Origin: Lachnospiraceae bacterium
GTDB lineage: Bacteria; Bacillota; Clostridia; Lachnospirales; Lachnospiraceae
NCBI GenBank assembly: GCA_024692715.1
Contig: JAILMH010000062.1
Coordinates: 1-52,727, forward strand
Reading direction: 5' to 3'
Length of the DNA stretch: 52,727 nucleotides
Positions 6,873-16,328 of this stretch are shown here, in pieces. Position 1 is the first letter of the stretch, and each line of letters opens with the position of its first letter. Made by a program: the position numbers and the translations under genes. The notes under the pieces were generated by a model. That model was not told the origin of the DNA, did no database searches, and worked only from the letters and a program-made list of their open reading frames with translations.

Positions 6873-8318
6873 TTATGGTCGAAGCCAATCATACATCTCC
6901 TGGTACTGTCTTGCCGACTGCTGCCAAGAGAAATCTGCTTTCATACCTCTGTCTATGATCTTGTTCCACTCTCTCTTATGCTTAATATAGACACCATGCG
7001 CATAACGTATTGTATTGAGCATCTCATGTGCATTGTAATTAGTAAATGAGAAGCCTGTTCCCTTTCCTTCATATTCATTGTACGGCTCTACTGTATCCTT
7101 TAAGCCGCCTGTCTCACGAACGATCGGAACTGTACCATAACGCAGTGCCATGAGCTGTGAAAGACCACAAGGCTCAAAAAGTGACGGCATAAGGAACGCA
7201 TCACATGAACCATATATCTTATGAGAAAGTTCTTCTGAATAGTAGATATTTGCACGGCACTTATTATTATATTTCCAATCAAAATGGCGGAACATATTCT
7301 CGTACTGCTCCTCGCCTGTACCAAGTACTACTACCTGAACATCTTCCTGCATAAGCTCATCCATAATGTAGGAAATAAGATCAATTCCCTTCTGGCCTGT
7401 AAGACGTGAAACAATACCGATCATAAATGCATTATCGCTGCGATCAAGCCCAAGCTGTGTCTGAAGTGCACGCTTATTCTTGATCTTTTCCTTACGGAAA
7501 TTTTTCTGTGAATATTTATACTGGAGGAACTGATCTGTTTCCGGATTATAAACATCATAATCAATACCGTTTACAATACCTCTGAGATCATGCTCTCTGG
7601 CTGTGAGCAGCCCGTCGAGCTTTTCTCCGTAAAATTCTGTTTTTATCTCCTCAGCGTATGTCTTACTTACCGTTGTCACCGCATCCGCAAAGACTATTCC
7701 ACCCTTAAGGATATTTGCATCCTTATAGGCTTCAAGCTTATCCGGGGCAAAATAATATGACGGAAGTCCTGAATACTGCTGAACTGTTTTGACATCCCAT
7801 GTTCCTTGGAACTTGAGATTGTGTATTGTAATAACTGATTTCATATCACGGAAGAAATCACCACCGCGGAAGCTGTCCTTAAGATATACAGGAATAAGAC
7901 CTGTCTGCCAATCGTGGCAATTAACGATATCAGGACGGAATCCTATCAACGGAAGAGCTGAAAGCGCAGCCTTTGAGAAAAAGATAAATCTCTCAAGATC
8001 CCACTTCATATCACTTGTGTAAGCACTCTCTCCCGAGAAGTAATACTCATTGTCGATAAAGTAAAATGTAACCCCATTGTAAACTGTTTTGAAAATTCCT
8101 ACGTAAGTACTCTGACCATTATAGTCCATGTAGAAATTTGTAATGTACTCAAGCATATCCTTGTATTTCTGATACATACAGTTATATTTAGGGATCATAA
8201 CACGTACATCAAAATATCTTTTGTCAAAACAATTCGGTAACGAACCCACAACGTCAGCTAATCCACCCGTTTTGATAAACGGAACTGCTTCTGATGCGAC
8301 AAACAACACGTTCTTCAT
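6873..8318 (-). CDS. glgA: glycogen (starch) synthase, ADP-glucose type
   Basis: GT5 family glycosyltransferase that extends alpha-1,4-glucan from ADP-glucose in the cytoplasm. The N-terminus has the ADP-glucose-binding KTGGLADVVGSLP (16-28). Other motifs are HNLKFQGTW in the N-domain, NGIDYDVYNP at the domain junction, SRLTGQKGIDL in the C-domain, and the catalytic LMPSLFEPCGLSQLMA near residues 375-390. The length of 481 is normal. GAGGAGG lies 9 nt upstream of the ATG. It follows recN by 15 bp and is the last gene before the terminator at 6836-6866. No glgC, glgD or glgB is nearby, so it sits apart from the rest of glycogen metabolism. Confidence 0.96.
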   Translation of the reverse strand: MKNVLFVASEAVPFIKTGGLADVVGSLPNCFDKRYFDVRVMIPKYNCMYQKYKDMLEYITNFYMDYNGQSTYVGIFKTVYNGVTFYFIDNEYYFSGESAYTSDMKWDLERFIFFSKAALSALPLIGFRPDIVNCHDWQTGLIPVYLKDSFRGGDFFRDMKSVITIHNLKFQGTWDVKTVQQYSGLPSYYFAPDKLEAYKDANILKGGIVFADAVTTVSKTYAEEIKTEFYGEKLDGLLTAREHDLRGIVNGIDYDVYNPETDQFLQYKYSQKNFRKEKIKNKRALQTQLGLDRSDNAFMIGIVSRLTGQKGIDLISYIMDELMQEDVQVVVLGTGEEQYENMFRHFDWKYNNKCRANIYYSEELSHKIYGSCDAFLMPSLFEPCGLSQLMALRYGTVPIVRETGGLKDTVEPYNEYEGKGTGFSFTNYNAHEMLNTIRYAHGVYIKHKREWNKIIDRGMKADFSWQQSARQYQEMYDWLRP

Positions 8319-8333
8319 AAATAAATATCCTCC

Positions 8334-10022
8334 TCAACTCACCTTAGCCTTAACCTCATCAGCCAATTTTTTCATTTCTTCGGCACTTCGTTTAACAGTA
8401 TCCGTAACCTCAGCTCCACTGATGATGCGTGCAAGCTCATCAGTAATAGCATCCCCCTCCAGTTCGTTGATACGGGTTACTGTTCTTTCGTTTTTGACCG
8501 ATTTTTCAATCAGGAAGTGATGATCTGCCATGGCCGCTATCTGCGGAAGATGAGTAATACAGATCACCTGATGCCTGCGGGAAAGCTCCGCAAGACTCTC
8601 TGATACCATCTGTGCTGTTCTGCCGCTAATTCCAGTATCGATTTCATCGAAAATCAAAGTATCTATAGAATCTGTGTCGGCAAGCACTGTTTTTAATGCC
8701 AGCATCACTCTAGAAAGTTCACCGCCGGAAGCAATTTCCCTGAGCGGTTTCAGTGCCTCGCCGGGATTGGTCGAAATTGTAAACTCAACACGATCCCTAC
8801 CACTTACAGTATAATCATCCGAATCCGAGATGTCGATATTAAACTTCACATCTATAAAATTTAATGACACAAGAGCTTCCACAAGTTTTGTCTGCAATTG
8901 CGCCGCAGCAGCCTTTCTTTCACTGCTGAGCTCGGCTGCAGCAGCACTAAGCTCTTTTTCTTCGATTGAGATTTTTTGCTTCAATTCGTTTATATATGCA
9001 TCGAAATTTTCAATTCTTTCGAGTTTTTTCTGCCTTTCTTCAAGTGACTCGTTGATTTCAGCTATACTGGCACCATATTTCATTTTCAGCTGATTGATAA
9101 GGTCAAGCCTTGATGCAGTGTCTTCAAATTCATCTTCAGAAAATTCTACTGTATGAAGATATTCTTCAAGATCACGCTTAAAGTCAGAAATAAGTGCATC
9201 TACAGACGCAAGCTCCTCATAGAGATTTCTGGCATTCTCATCAGCTTCTGCAATATCTGCAAGGCTTCTGAGTGCACGACCGGTAAGCTCTCCCGCAGAT
9301 TCGTCTCCGCCCATGAGCTCAGCCGCGCTTCCTGCCGCTTCTGTGATCTTCCTTGAGTTATTCATAAGGTTGTAGCGTTTTTCCAACTCCTCGTCTTCGC
9401 CTTCCTTGAGCTCAGCCTTTTCAATTTCTCTGACCTCATATCTAAGAAGATCTGCCTCTCTGAGCCTTGCTGATTCATCAGTATCCGCTTCTTCAAGCTC
9501 ACGCTTCAGTTCCTTATAGACCTCATAGTGACTGCGATACCTTTCATATGCACTTTTAGCACCATCACCTGCATAACGGTCCAACAGTTTTAAATGATTT
9601 TTCTGATATAGAAGTGACTGATGTTCATGCTGACCATGAATATCAATAAGAACTGAACTTATGTCCCTCACCATAGGATTGTTTACGGCTACACCATTTA
9701 CTCTGTAGACACTTTTACCATTTTTGACCCGTCTTTTTATTATGACCAGTCCATCTTCATCCACCGGTATCTCGTATTCTTCAAATTTTCTTCTCTGTTC
9801 TTCAGAATCAATAGAAAATTCAAGCTCTACCTCTGCCGGTCTCTCAGGATCTCTCTCGATATCCTTTCCGGCTTTTCCGCCTAATCCTATGCTGACTGAA
9901 CCTATCAACATTGATTTACCTGCACCTGTCTCACCGGAAAAAATATTCAGGCCTTCCCCAAAAAACACCTGACTTTCCTCGATCAATGCAAGATTCTTTA
10001 CATGTAAACTGATCAACATCAA
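8334..10022 (-). CDS. recN: DNA repair ATPase RecN
   Basis: SMC-like protein acting at double-strand breaks, thought to tether DNA ends and help RecA. The Walker A GETGAGKS is at 30-37; a long coiled coil fills roughly 150-380; the signature LASGGELSRVMLALK is near 435-450; the Walker B and D-loop region LIFDEIDTGISG is near 465. The length of 562 is normal. The start overlaps the argR stop (ATGA-type overlap), the usual arrangement in Clostridia. In sporulating relatives recN is commonly followed by spoIVB and spo0A; here glgA follows instead. Confidence 0.97.
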   Translation of the reverse strand: MMLISLHVKNLALIEESQVFFGEGLNIFSGETGAGKSMLIGSVSIGLGGKAGKDIERDPERPAEVELEFSIDSEEQRRKFEEYEIPVDEDGLVIIKRRVKNGKSVYRVNGVAVNNPMVRDISSVLIDIHGQHEHQSLLYQKNHLKLLDRYAGDGAKSAYERYRSHYEVYKELKRELEEADTDESARLREADLLRYEVREIEKAELKEGEDEELEKRYNLMNNSRKITEAAGSAAELMGGDESAGELTGRALRSLADIAEADENARNLYEELASVDALISDFKRDLEEYLHTVEFSEDEFEDTASRLDLINQLKMKYGASIAEINESLEERQKKLERIENFDAYINELKQKISIEEKELSAAAAELSSERKAAAAQLQTKLVEALVSLNFIDVKFNIDISDSDDYTVSGRDRVEFTISTNPGEALKPLREIASGGELSRVMLALKTVLADTDSIDTLIFDEIDTGISGRTAQMVSESLAELSRRHQVICITHLPQIAAMADHHFLIEKSVKNERTVTRINELEGDAITDELARIISGAEVTDTVKRSAEEMKKLADEVKAKVS

Positions 10023-10465
10023 TTTAATCCCCTAAGCTTTTCCTTTAAGTTTTCTGCATCCTCTATTGTACGGATGGCGCAAAAAATAGTATCATCTCCT
10101 GCTATACAGCCAAGTATCTCAGGGAAATGAAGCGCATCCAACGCTGTAGCTGCAGCCATTGCCATTCCGGTAACAGTATGAATAACGAGAATATTGCCTG
10201 CAACATCAGCTGACAGCATTCCCTCTTTTAATACCCTTAAATACTTTTCATTTAAGGTTGAATTGTCAGACGGCGCCTGAACATACTTCTGACGTCCGCT
10301 GCTTCCCGCCATCTTGGTAAGATGCAGTTCTCTGATATCTCTCGAAACAGTCGCCTGAGTAACATCAAAGCCCTCTTTCCTAAGACATTCTGCGAGATCT
10401 TCCTGAGTTTCGATCTCAAGAGATGTAATAAGATCCAGTATTTTTTCCTGTCTTTTTTTCTTCAT
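10019..10465 (-). CDS. argR: arginine repressor ArgR/AhrC
   Basis: Arginine-responsive transcription factor: an N-terminal winged helix-turn-helix (about 1-70, with TQATVSRDIRELHLTKM at 37-53) binds ARG boxes, and a C-terminal domain (about 80-148) hexamerises and binds arginine through a GDDTIFCAIR-type loop near 122-131. The length of 148 is typical. Co-transcribed between nadK (14 bp upstream) and recN (4-nt overlap), a placement conserved across Clostridia and unrelated to arginine genes, none of which are in this window. Confidence 0.96.
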   Translation of the reverse strand: MKKKRQEKILDLITSLEIETQEDLAECLRKEGFDVTQATVSRDIRELHLTKMAGSSGRQKYVQAPSDNSTLNEKYLRVLKEGMLSADVAGNILVIHTVTGMAMAAATALDALHFPEILGCIAGDDTIFCAIRTIEDAENLKEKLRGLN

Positions 10466-10479
10466 TATAAACCCATTTC

Positions 10480-11322
10480 CTACGATTGAAACTTTGTACT
10501 TAGTACTGAGAGAAAGCTTCCTCTTTGAATTCTGACAATTCTTGTAACATGTGTGGAAGGTCTTACCTCTACATAATCTCCGTCGGTCAGCATTATCGGA
10601 TTATGTCCGTCAAAGCTTACTTCACTTTCTCCGCGACCGCCTGTAACACTTATACGGATCTTTCTTTCTGCTGCCAGAAGAATACTTCTTGAATTCAGTG
10701 TATGCGGACATATCGGGGTTATAGCCATCATTCTGGCTGTCGGCTCTATTATCGGGCCGCCTGCCGACATTGAATACGCCGTTGAGCCTGTAGGCGTACA
10801 AACGATCATACCATCTGCCCTGTAGCTTCCAAGAAGCGCATCATTTACATAGAGATTATAATCAGAGACTCTGAGTGACCCTGCCGTATGCAAAACGATA
10901 TCATTCAAAGCTCTTGTCTCTCCTTTAAGGGTACCGTCTGCCGCATAAGCCTTACCACAGAGCATCATTCTCTCTTCAATGGTATAGCTTCCATCTTCGA
11001 GCGCATTCAGCGCAGGCTCGATTGCTGAAACCTCTACGTCAGTTAGAAATCCAAGCGTACCGAGATTAACGCCAAGCATCGGGATTTCCTTATCAGCCAC
11101 ATCTCTGGCAGCTCCTATAAAGGTTCCGTCACCGCCTAAAACAATTATACATTCTGTGGCTTCCGGAATTCCCGTTATCGGTGAATAATTTCCCTTTTCA
11201 TCAGCTTTGGTAACATGAACAAGGACATCTTTCCCCGACTTTTTTAAGTTTTCGCTGATACGCATAGTAACGCTCAGATCTGTATCTCTGTCTCCATTAG
11301 CAACTATAAGAAAATGATTCAT
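10480..11322 (-). CDS. nadK: NAD kinase
   Basis: Phosphorylates NAD to NADP. Motifs of the NAD kinase family are GGDGTFIGAARD starting at 63, NLGTLGFLTD at 86-95, and PTGSTAYSMSAGGPI around 165-180. The reading frame is open up to 11379, inside tlyA, but the protein is aligned with the family from the ATG at 11322 (MNHFLIVANGDRD, 280 aa). That ATG lies 1 nt past the tlyA stop and has no strong ribosome binding site, so translation is probably coupled to tlyA. The next gene is argR. Cytoplasmic, tetrameric in known cases. Confidence 0.94.
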   Translation of the reverse strand: MNHFLIVANGDRDTDLSVTMRISENLKKSGKDVLVHVTKADEKGNYSPITGIPEATECIIVLGGDGTFIGAARDVADKEIPMLGVNLGTLGFLTDVEVSAIEPALNALEDGSYTIEERMMLCGKAYAADGTLKGETRALNDIVLHTAGSLRVSDYNLYVNDALLGSYRADGMIVCTPTGSTAYSMSAGGPIIEPTARMMAITPICPHTLNSRSILLAAERKIRISVTGGRGESEVSFDGHNPIMLTDGDYVEVRPSTHVTRIVRIQRGSFLSVLSTKFQS

Positions 11323-11323
11323 A

Positions 11324-12127
11324 TCATTTATCCAGTGCATCATGTGCAGTTCGCACTGTTTCCTCCACGTCAGGGACAAACTCTGTGTCCGGTGTCTTTT
11401 TAGTAATATGCATCAGATACTCGATATTTCCTTCAGGGCCACGTATCGGTGAGTAATCAAGGCCAAGTATATGAAAACCTGTCTCTTTAGTGAACGCGAG
11501 GACATTATTGATCACCTCTTCATGCACTGACTTATCTCTTACAACGCCCTTCTTTCCGACTTTATCCTTACCTGCTTCAAACTGAGGTTTGATCAGGCAG
11601 ACCATTTCGGCATTCTCACTGAGAATCCCATAGGCTGCCGGAAGTATTCTTGAAAGTGAGATGAATGATACGTCTACGGATGCAAACTCAGGCTGATCCG
11701 AAATATCTTCGGATGTCAGATAACGGAAATTTGTCTTTTCCATACAGACAACTCTTTCATCTGTTCTGAGTTTCCATGCAAGCTGTCCATACCCAACATC
11801 TATCGAATAAACCTTACTTGCGCCATTCTGAAGCATGCAGTCGGTAAATCCGCCTGTTGAAGCTCCAATATCCATACATGTCTTTCCCTCGAGTACAACA
11901 GGAAATACCTGCATGGCCTTTTCAAGCTTCAGTCCTCCTCTGCTTACATACTTTAAGGGTTTCCCTTTATATTCTATTTTTACATCTTCCGGAAATGAAG
12001 AGCCGGGCTTATCCTCTCTCTGACCGTCAACAAAAACATCTCCGGCCATAATATAAACCTTTGCCTTTTCACGGGACTCAGCAAGTCCCTGTTCCACCAT
12101 CATTACATCTAGTCTTTTTTTAGCCAT
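11324..12127 (-). CDS. tlyA: TlyA family rRNA 2'-O-methyltransferase
   Basis: Two domains are visible: an S4 RNA-binding domain at the N-terminus (about 1-60, RLDVMMVEQGLAESREKAK at 5-23) and an FtsJ-like SAM-dependent methyltransferase (about 62-245) with the SAM motif DIGASTGGFTD at 86-96. The Mycobacterium homologue 2'-O-methylates cytidines in 16S and 23S rRNA and makes ribosomes capreomycin-sensitive; whether this one modifies one or both sites is not clear from the sequence. The N-terminal region has the longer form with RLDVMM. Overlaps dxs by 8 nt and is followed by nadK. Confidence 0.92.
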   Translation of the reverse strand: MAKKRLDVMMVEQGLAESREKAKVYIMAGDVFVDGQREDKPGSSFPEDVKIEYKGKPLKYVSRGGLKLEKAMQVFPVVLEGKTCMDIGASTGGFTDCMLQNGASKVYSIDVGYGQLAWKLRTDERVVCMEKTNFRYLTSEDISDQPEFASVDVSFISLSRILPAAYGILSENAEMVCLIKPQFEAGKDKVGKKGVVRDKSVHEEVINNVLAFTKETGFHILGLDYSPIRGPEGNIEYLMHITKKTPDTEFVPDVEETVRTAHDALDK

Positions 12128-13982
12128 TTAACACATCCAGGATCCGTGCTCTGATCGAATCAGAGTCAATTCCGATCGCTTTCTTTAAAATATCTACATT
12201 ACCATGCTCGATATATTCATCAGGAATGCCTATATTAAGCACTTTAACCTCTGAACCTATGCTGTCAAGATAAGCTCTCGCCTTCTCTCCATAAGCACCG
12301 CTCAAAACATTTTCTTCCATTGTCACAATGAGACTCGCATTTTCTGAAGCCGCCTTTAATGCCTCTTCATCTATAGGCTTTACAAACCTTGCATTGACTA
12401 TAGAGCATTTAACGCCTTTAGCCTTTAGCTGTTCTCTTACCTTTTCTGCCGTCTGTACCATTGAGCCTACGGCAAAGAGCCACACGCCGCCTTCATCATA
12501 AATGACCTCTGCTTTACCGTACTCTATCGGTGCCCGGAAATCCTCAAGTCCGTCATAAGCCTCACCTCTGCCATATCTTACAGCTATAGGTTTGTCATAT
12601 TCCATGATCGCAAACTTAAGCATATCCGCCAGCTCCCATTTATTCTTAGGTGCCATAACACTCATATTCGGTACCGATGACAAATATGAAAGGTCAAATA
12701 TTCCCTGATGGGTCTCTCCATCTGCACCTACAAGCCCCGCTCTGTCGATTGCAAAAACGACATGCAGATTCTGAATGCAGACATCATGAATGACCTGATC
12801 ATATGCCCTCTGAAGAAAGCTTGAATATACTGCAAATACAGGTTTCATACCACCAACAGCAAGTCCTGCCGCAAAGGTAACTGCATGTTCTTCTGCAATA
12901 CCCACATCAAAAAATCTGTCAGGATAAAGATTACGGAATCTGTTCAATCCTGTTCCGTCCGGCATTGCTGCAGTGATTGCTGTAATTCCTTCATCACGAG
13001 CCGCCAGCTTTATCATCACAGTTGAGAAAATATCAGTCCAACCGGCTTTCTTTTTATTTTTCTTAGGAAGCCCTGTTTCGATATCAAAGGGTTCAGTTCC
13101 ATGAAAACGCGCAGGATGACGCTCAGCCGGAGCATAACCTCTTCCCTTCTTAGTCTTAACATGGATAAGCACTGCATGATTGATCTTCTTTGCTTCCATT
13201 ATGAGCTTTCTCACAGCCCTGATATCATGACCATCAACAGGTCCGAGATATGTTATTCCCATGTCCTCAAAGAACATTCCGGGAACAAAAAGTTGTTTGA
13301 TAGAGCTCTTATATCGTTTAAGTTTTGTAACAACTTCATTTCCAAAAGGAGTCCTTTGAAGCTGCTTCTGAAGATTTATCTTAAAATCCTGATATCCTTC
13401 TGCCGTACGTATACTTTGCAGATATTTAGAGATTCCTCCGACATTTTCGGAGATAGATCTCTCGTTATCATTTAATATTATAATAAAATTGGACTCAAGC
13501 TTCGAAGCGTTATTAAGAGCCTCATAGGCCATACCGCCTGTAAGGGCACCATCACCTATAACAGAGACAACAGTATATTTCTTATGCTGGAGATCTCTGG
13601 CCTTTACCATTCCAAGCCCTGCTGATATTGAAGTAGAGCTGTGTCCTGTATCGAAGCAGTCACAAGGACTCTCATCTCTCTTAGGAAAGCCGGCGAGCCC
13701 GCCATATTTTCTTAAGGTATCAAATTCCTTCCATCGACCAGTCAGAATCTTATGCGTATATGACTGATGTCCAACGTCGAATACTATTTTATCCTCCGGA
13801 AGACTCAAGGATAAATGCAGAGCCATTGTAAGTTCAACTGTGCCCAGATTAGAGCCCAGATGTCCCCCGTTTTCTGATATTTTCTTTATCAGAAATGTAC
13901 GTATCTCCTGCGCAAGAAGAGCATATTCATCCGGAAGGATCTTCTTTATGTCATTTGGTTTTTTAATCCTGTCAAGAATCAA
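12120..13982 (-). CDS. dxs: 1-deoxy-D-xylulose-5-phosphate synthase
   Basis: First enzyme of the MEP isoprenoid pathway: thiamine-diphosphate-dependent condensation of pyruvate and glyceraldehyde 3-phosphate. Motifs are HLGSNLG at 41-47, DVGHQSYTHK at 69-78, and the ThDP motif GDGALTGG at 143-150, closing with NN at 157-158. The pyrimidine-binding domain contains GIAEEHAVTFAAGLA near 366. The length of 620 is typical. It begins with TTG at 13980-13982, 1 bp after the ispA stop. Placed with ispA in the same operon, so the first step of isoprenoid supply and prenyl chain assembly are co-expressed. Confidence 0.97.
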   Translation of the reverse strand: MILDRIKKPNDIKKILPDEYALLAQEIRTFLIKKISENGGHLGSNLGTVELTMALHLSLSLPEDKIVFDVGHQSYTHKILTGRWKEFDTLRKYGGLAGFPKRDESPCDCFDTGHSSTSISAGLGMVKARDLQHKKYTVVSVIGDGALTGGMAYEALNNASKLESNFIIILNDNERSISENVGGISKYLQSIRTAEGYQDFKINLQKQLQRTPFGNEVVTKLKRYKSSIKQLFVPGMFFEDMGITYLGPVDGHDIRAVRKLIMEAKKINHAVLIHVKTKKGRGYAPAERHPARFHGTEPFDIETGLPKKNKKKAGWTDIFSTVMIKLAARDEGITAITAAMPDGTGLNRFRNLYPDRFFDVGIAEEHAVTFAAGLAVGGMKPVFAVYSSFLQRAYDQVIHDVCIQNLHVVFAIDRAGLVGADGETHQGIFDLSYLSSVPNMSVMAPKNKWELADMLKFAIMEYDKPIAVRYGRGEAYDGLEDFRAPIEYGKAEVIYDEGGVWLFAVGSMVQTAEKVREQLKAKGVKCSIVNARFVKPIDEEALKAASENASLIVTMEENVLSGAYGEKARAYLDSIGSEVKVLNIGIPDEYIEHGNVDILKKAIGIDSDSIRARILDVLNG

Positions 13983-13983
13983 T

Positions 13984-14892
13984 TTATTTCACCCGGTTTA
14001 TAAGATATTCAATGAGTTCATCAAGAAACTCGTTTTTCTGTGAAAGAGAGCCCATAAGCTTAATTGCCTTTTCAGAAAGAGTTTCTACATCTATCTGAGA
14101 CTGTTCAAGCCCATGCAGTGTAACGTATGTAGATTTCTGATTTTCAGCATCGGATCCTACATGCTTTCCAAGAATTTTTTCATCCCCTGTAACGTCGAGA
14201 ATATCATCTCTGATCTGGAAAGCGACACCAACAGCACTTCCTATTTTTTCAAGTTTTGTTATTTCTTCCTCAGGCGTATCTGCAAGTACAGCACCTATCA
14301 TAAGAGAAGCCTCAAGCAAAGCAGCAGTTTTATTTTCATGGATATACTGAAGCTCATTCTCATCGATGATTCGATTTCTGTCCTCAGCATCCACATCAGC
14401 AGCCTGGCCGCCAAGCATACCATGAATACCTGATTTCTCCCCAAGTATCCTTGCAGCTCTGATGATCCTTAAAGCCTTATCAGGAGCCAGATCTATTGCA
14501 GAAAGTGCTGTTTCAAAAGCCAGGTTCAAAAGTCCGTCGCCTGCAAGAGTTGCCATCCCTGCACCATAGACTGCATGTGTTGTCTTTCTTCCACGCCTGT
14601 ACTCGTCATTATCCATTGCCGGAAGATCATCATGTACAAGTGAATAATTATGGATCATCTCCATTGCAGCCATAAACGGTTCAATGATCTGATCTTTTCC
14701 GCCATACATCTTATAGGTTTCCTTCATCAGAATAGGACGAAGACGTTTTCCCGGGCTGGTAACAGAGTAATTGATAGCCTCTGCGACCCGTGATGCGTAC
14801 CCTTCTTCTGAAGGAAGATATTTTTTCAGTACTCTATTAGCTTCATCTGCACGTTCGCTCAAGCAGTCACTGAAATGTTTCTCTATCCCCAT
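13984..14892 (-). CDS. ispA: polyprenyl (farnesyl/geranyl) diphosphate synthase
   Basis: Trans-prenyltransferase condensing IPP with allylic diphosphates. The GKRLRP motif is at 48-53, the first aspartate-rich motif DDLPAMDND at 88-96 and the second DDILD at 229-233. The two residues inserted in the first DDxxD (DDLPAMD) are characteristic of short-chain, farnesyl-type bacterial enzymes. The length of 302 fits. It overlaps xseB by 26 nt and is followed immediately by dxs, the standard clostridial order. Product chain length is inferred from the motif and context. Confidence 0.94.
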   Translation of the reverse strand: MGIEKHFSDCLSERADEANRVLKKYLPSEEGYASRVAEAINYSVTSPGKRLRPILMKETYKMYGGKDQIIEPFMAAMEMIHNYSLVHDDLPAMDNDEYRRGRKTTHAVYGAGMATLAGDGLLNLAFETALSAIDLAPDKALRIIRAARILGEKSGIHGMLGGQAADVDAEDRNRIIDENELQYIHENKTAALLEASLMIGAVLADTPEEEITKLEKIGSAVGVAFQIRDDILDVTGDEKILGKHVGSDAENQKSTYVTLHGLEQSQIDVETLSEKAIKLMGSLSQKNEFLDELIEYLINRVK

Positions 14893-15088
14893 TCTCGTTC
14901 ACTACCATCACTTTCTTTTCAACTTCATCTATTTTTTCTCTGGTACTTTTAAGTACCTGCATAGCTTTTTCATAAACAGCAAAGGATTCTTCTAATGTGA
15001 TATCATCTGAATCCATTTTCTTTACTGCTTCATCTAAATGCTTAAAGCCTTCTTCAATCGTCAGTTCTTTTTTCTTTGCCGGTGACAT
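14867..15088 (-). CDS. xseB: exodeoxyribonuclease VII small subunit
   Basis: Small helical subunit that assembles in several copies on XseA to form the single-strand-specific exonuclease VII. The 73 residues include TIEEGFKHLDEAVKKM (10-25), DITLEESFAVYEKAM and the closing helix around LKSTREKIDEVEKKV, all standard. The coding region overlaps xseA by 35 nt and ispA by 26 nt, a tight arrangement that keeps the subunits coupled. Confidence 0.95.
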   Translation of the reverse strand: MSPAKKKELTIEEGFKHLDEAVKKMDSDDITLEESFAVYEKAMQVLKSTREKIDEVEKKVMVVNENGDRETFQ

Positions 15089-16325
15089 TTGAAAATACCT
15101 TTCCGTCCTTTAGATAGACTGTCAATTCATCATTTTCACGAACCTGCTTTATGCTGCTCAAAGGCTTACCATTGCGCTCAACAAAAGAATATCCTCTTCC
15201 AAGCGTAGCCTCCGGTGAAAGTGCCTCTAAGCGCACCTTTCTCTCATTCAGCATAGCTTTACATCTTTCAAGCTTTAGCTTCATGAGATTTTCCAGCTGA
15301 TCCGCATATATATCACATCTCTGCGAAGCATCTCTAAGCCTTCGTTCCATAATATTCATAAGCCTGTTTTTAACGTTTTCCAACCTTTCCTTCTTTGCAT
15401 CAAAGGAATTTTCCGGAGAACGGTTTTTAAGCTTTAATTCAAACTCAGAGCATTTACGTCTTGCTTCCGCTATAGAGTGATCGATCCTGCTTCCAAGCCT
15501 GTCTGCATAAACTTCAAGCGCATTTATCACAGCTTCATAGTCACACACCGCCAGCTCTGCCGCTGCGGAAGGTGTCGGGGCTCTTCTGTCAGCCACCCAG
15601 TCTGCAATAGTTGTATCAGTCTCATGACCAACCGCAGAAATTACAGGCTTTGTACATTCAAAAATAGCCCTGGCTACAATTTCCTCATTAAAAGCCCACA
15701 GATCTTCTATCGATCCTCCGCCGCGTCCAACTATTATCGTATCTACCTCTGTCTTTTCAAGAGTTTTGATACCTCGTACCACAGACTCGGCAGAACCCTC
15801 TCCCTGAACTTTCGCAGGGTACAATAATATCTGTATATGAGGATTCCTTCTGGTAGAAACGTTGATTATATCCCTTACTGCAGCACCGGTCGGTGCAGTT
15901 ACAACACCTATCATCTTTGCGAACTGCGGAATGGGCTGTTTATACATCGCATCAAACATGCCCATTTCTTCAAGTTCTTTTTTTAATTTTTCGTATTTTT
16001 CATAGAGAAGGCCTGCGCCTTCACGGGAAATTTTTTTCGCATAGATCTGATATCTGCCATCACGTTCATAAACACCGATCTTACCCGTGACAACAACTGA
16101 CTGCCCCTCCTCCAGATGAAAATCAAGAGTATAGGTTTCCGACGCGAACATGACGCCCGGCATAGAAGACCGGCTGTCCTTCAACGTAAAATAGATATGT
16201 CCTGAAGAGTGATACTTCACATTGGAAAGCTCACCTTTCATCTGGATTTCTGACAGTATCAGATCATCTTCAATTATTCCTCGTATGTATGAATTGACCT
16301 GAGTGACAGAATAGACTTTCTGCAT
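15054..16325 (-). CDS. xseA: exodeoxyribonuclease VII large subunit
   Basis: Catalytic subunit of exonuclease VII, which degrades single-stranded DNA from both ends. An N-terminal OB-fold (about 1-105, VTQVNSYIRGIIEDD and SSGHIYFTLKD) binds DNA. The catalytic domain (about 120-320) has GVVTAPTGAAVRDI, VGRGGGSIEDLWAFN and AVGHETDTTIADWVADRRAPTPSAAAE (conserved as VGHETD and RAPTPSAAAE). A coiled-coil arm and the C-terminal GRGYSFV segment follow. The length of 423 is normal. Starts 3 bp after nusB stops. Confidence 0.96.
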   Translation of the reverse strand: MQKVYSVTQVNSYIRGIIEDDLILSEIQMKGELSNVKYHSSGHIYFTLKDSRSSMPGVMFASETYTLDFHLEEGQSVVVTGKIGVYERDGRYQIYAKKISREGAGLLYEKYEKLKKELEEMGMFDAMYKQPIPQFAKMIGVVTAPTGAAVRDIINVSTRRNPHIQILLYPAKVQGEGSAESVVRGIKTLEKTEVDTIIVGRGGGSIEDLWAFNEEIVARAIFECTKPVISAVGHETDTTIADWVADRRAPTPSAAAELAVCDYEAVINALEVYADRLGSRIDHSIAEARRKCSEFELKLKNRSPENSFDAKKERLENVKNRLMNIMERRLRDASQRCDIYADQLENLMKLKLERCKAMLNERKVRLEALSPEATLGRGYSFVERNGKPLSSIKQVRENDELTVYLKDGKVFSNVTGKEKRTDD

Positions 16326-16328
16326 GTA

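Noticed and set aside
6809-6892. N-terminal extension of rqcH (28 codons)
   Set aside because: It would run through the glgA terminator and the end of glgA; family proteins begin at MAFDGITT, which has its own ribosome binding site.
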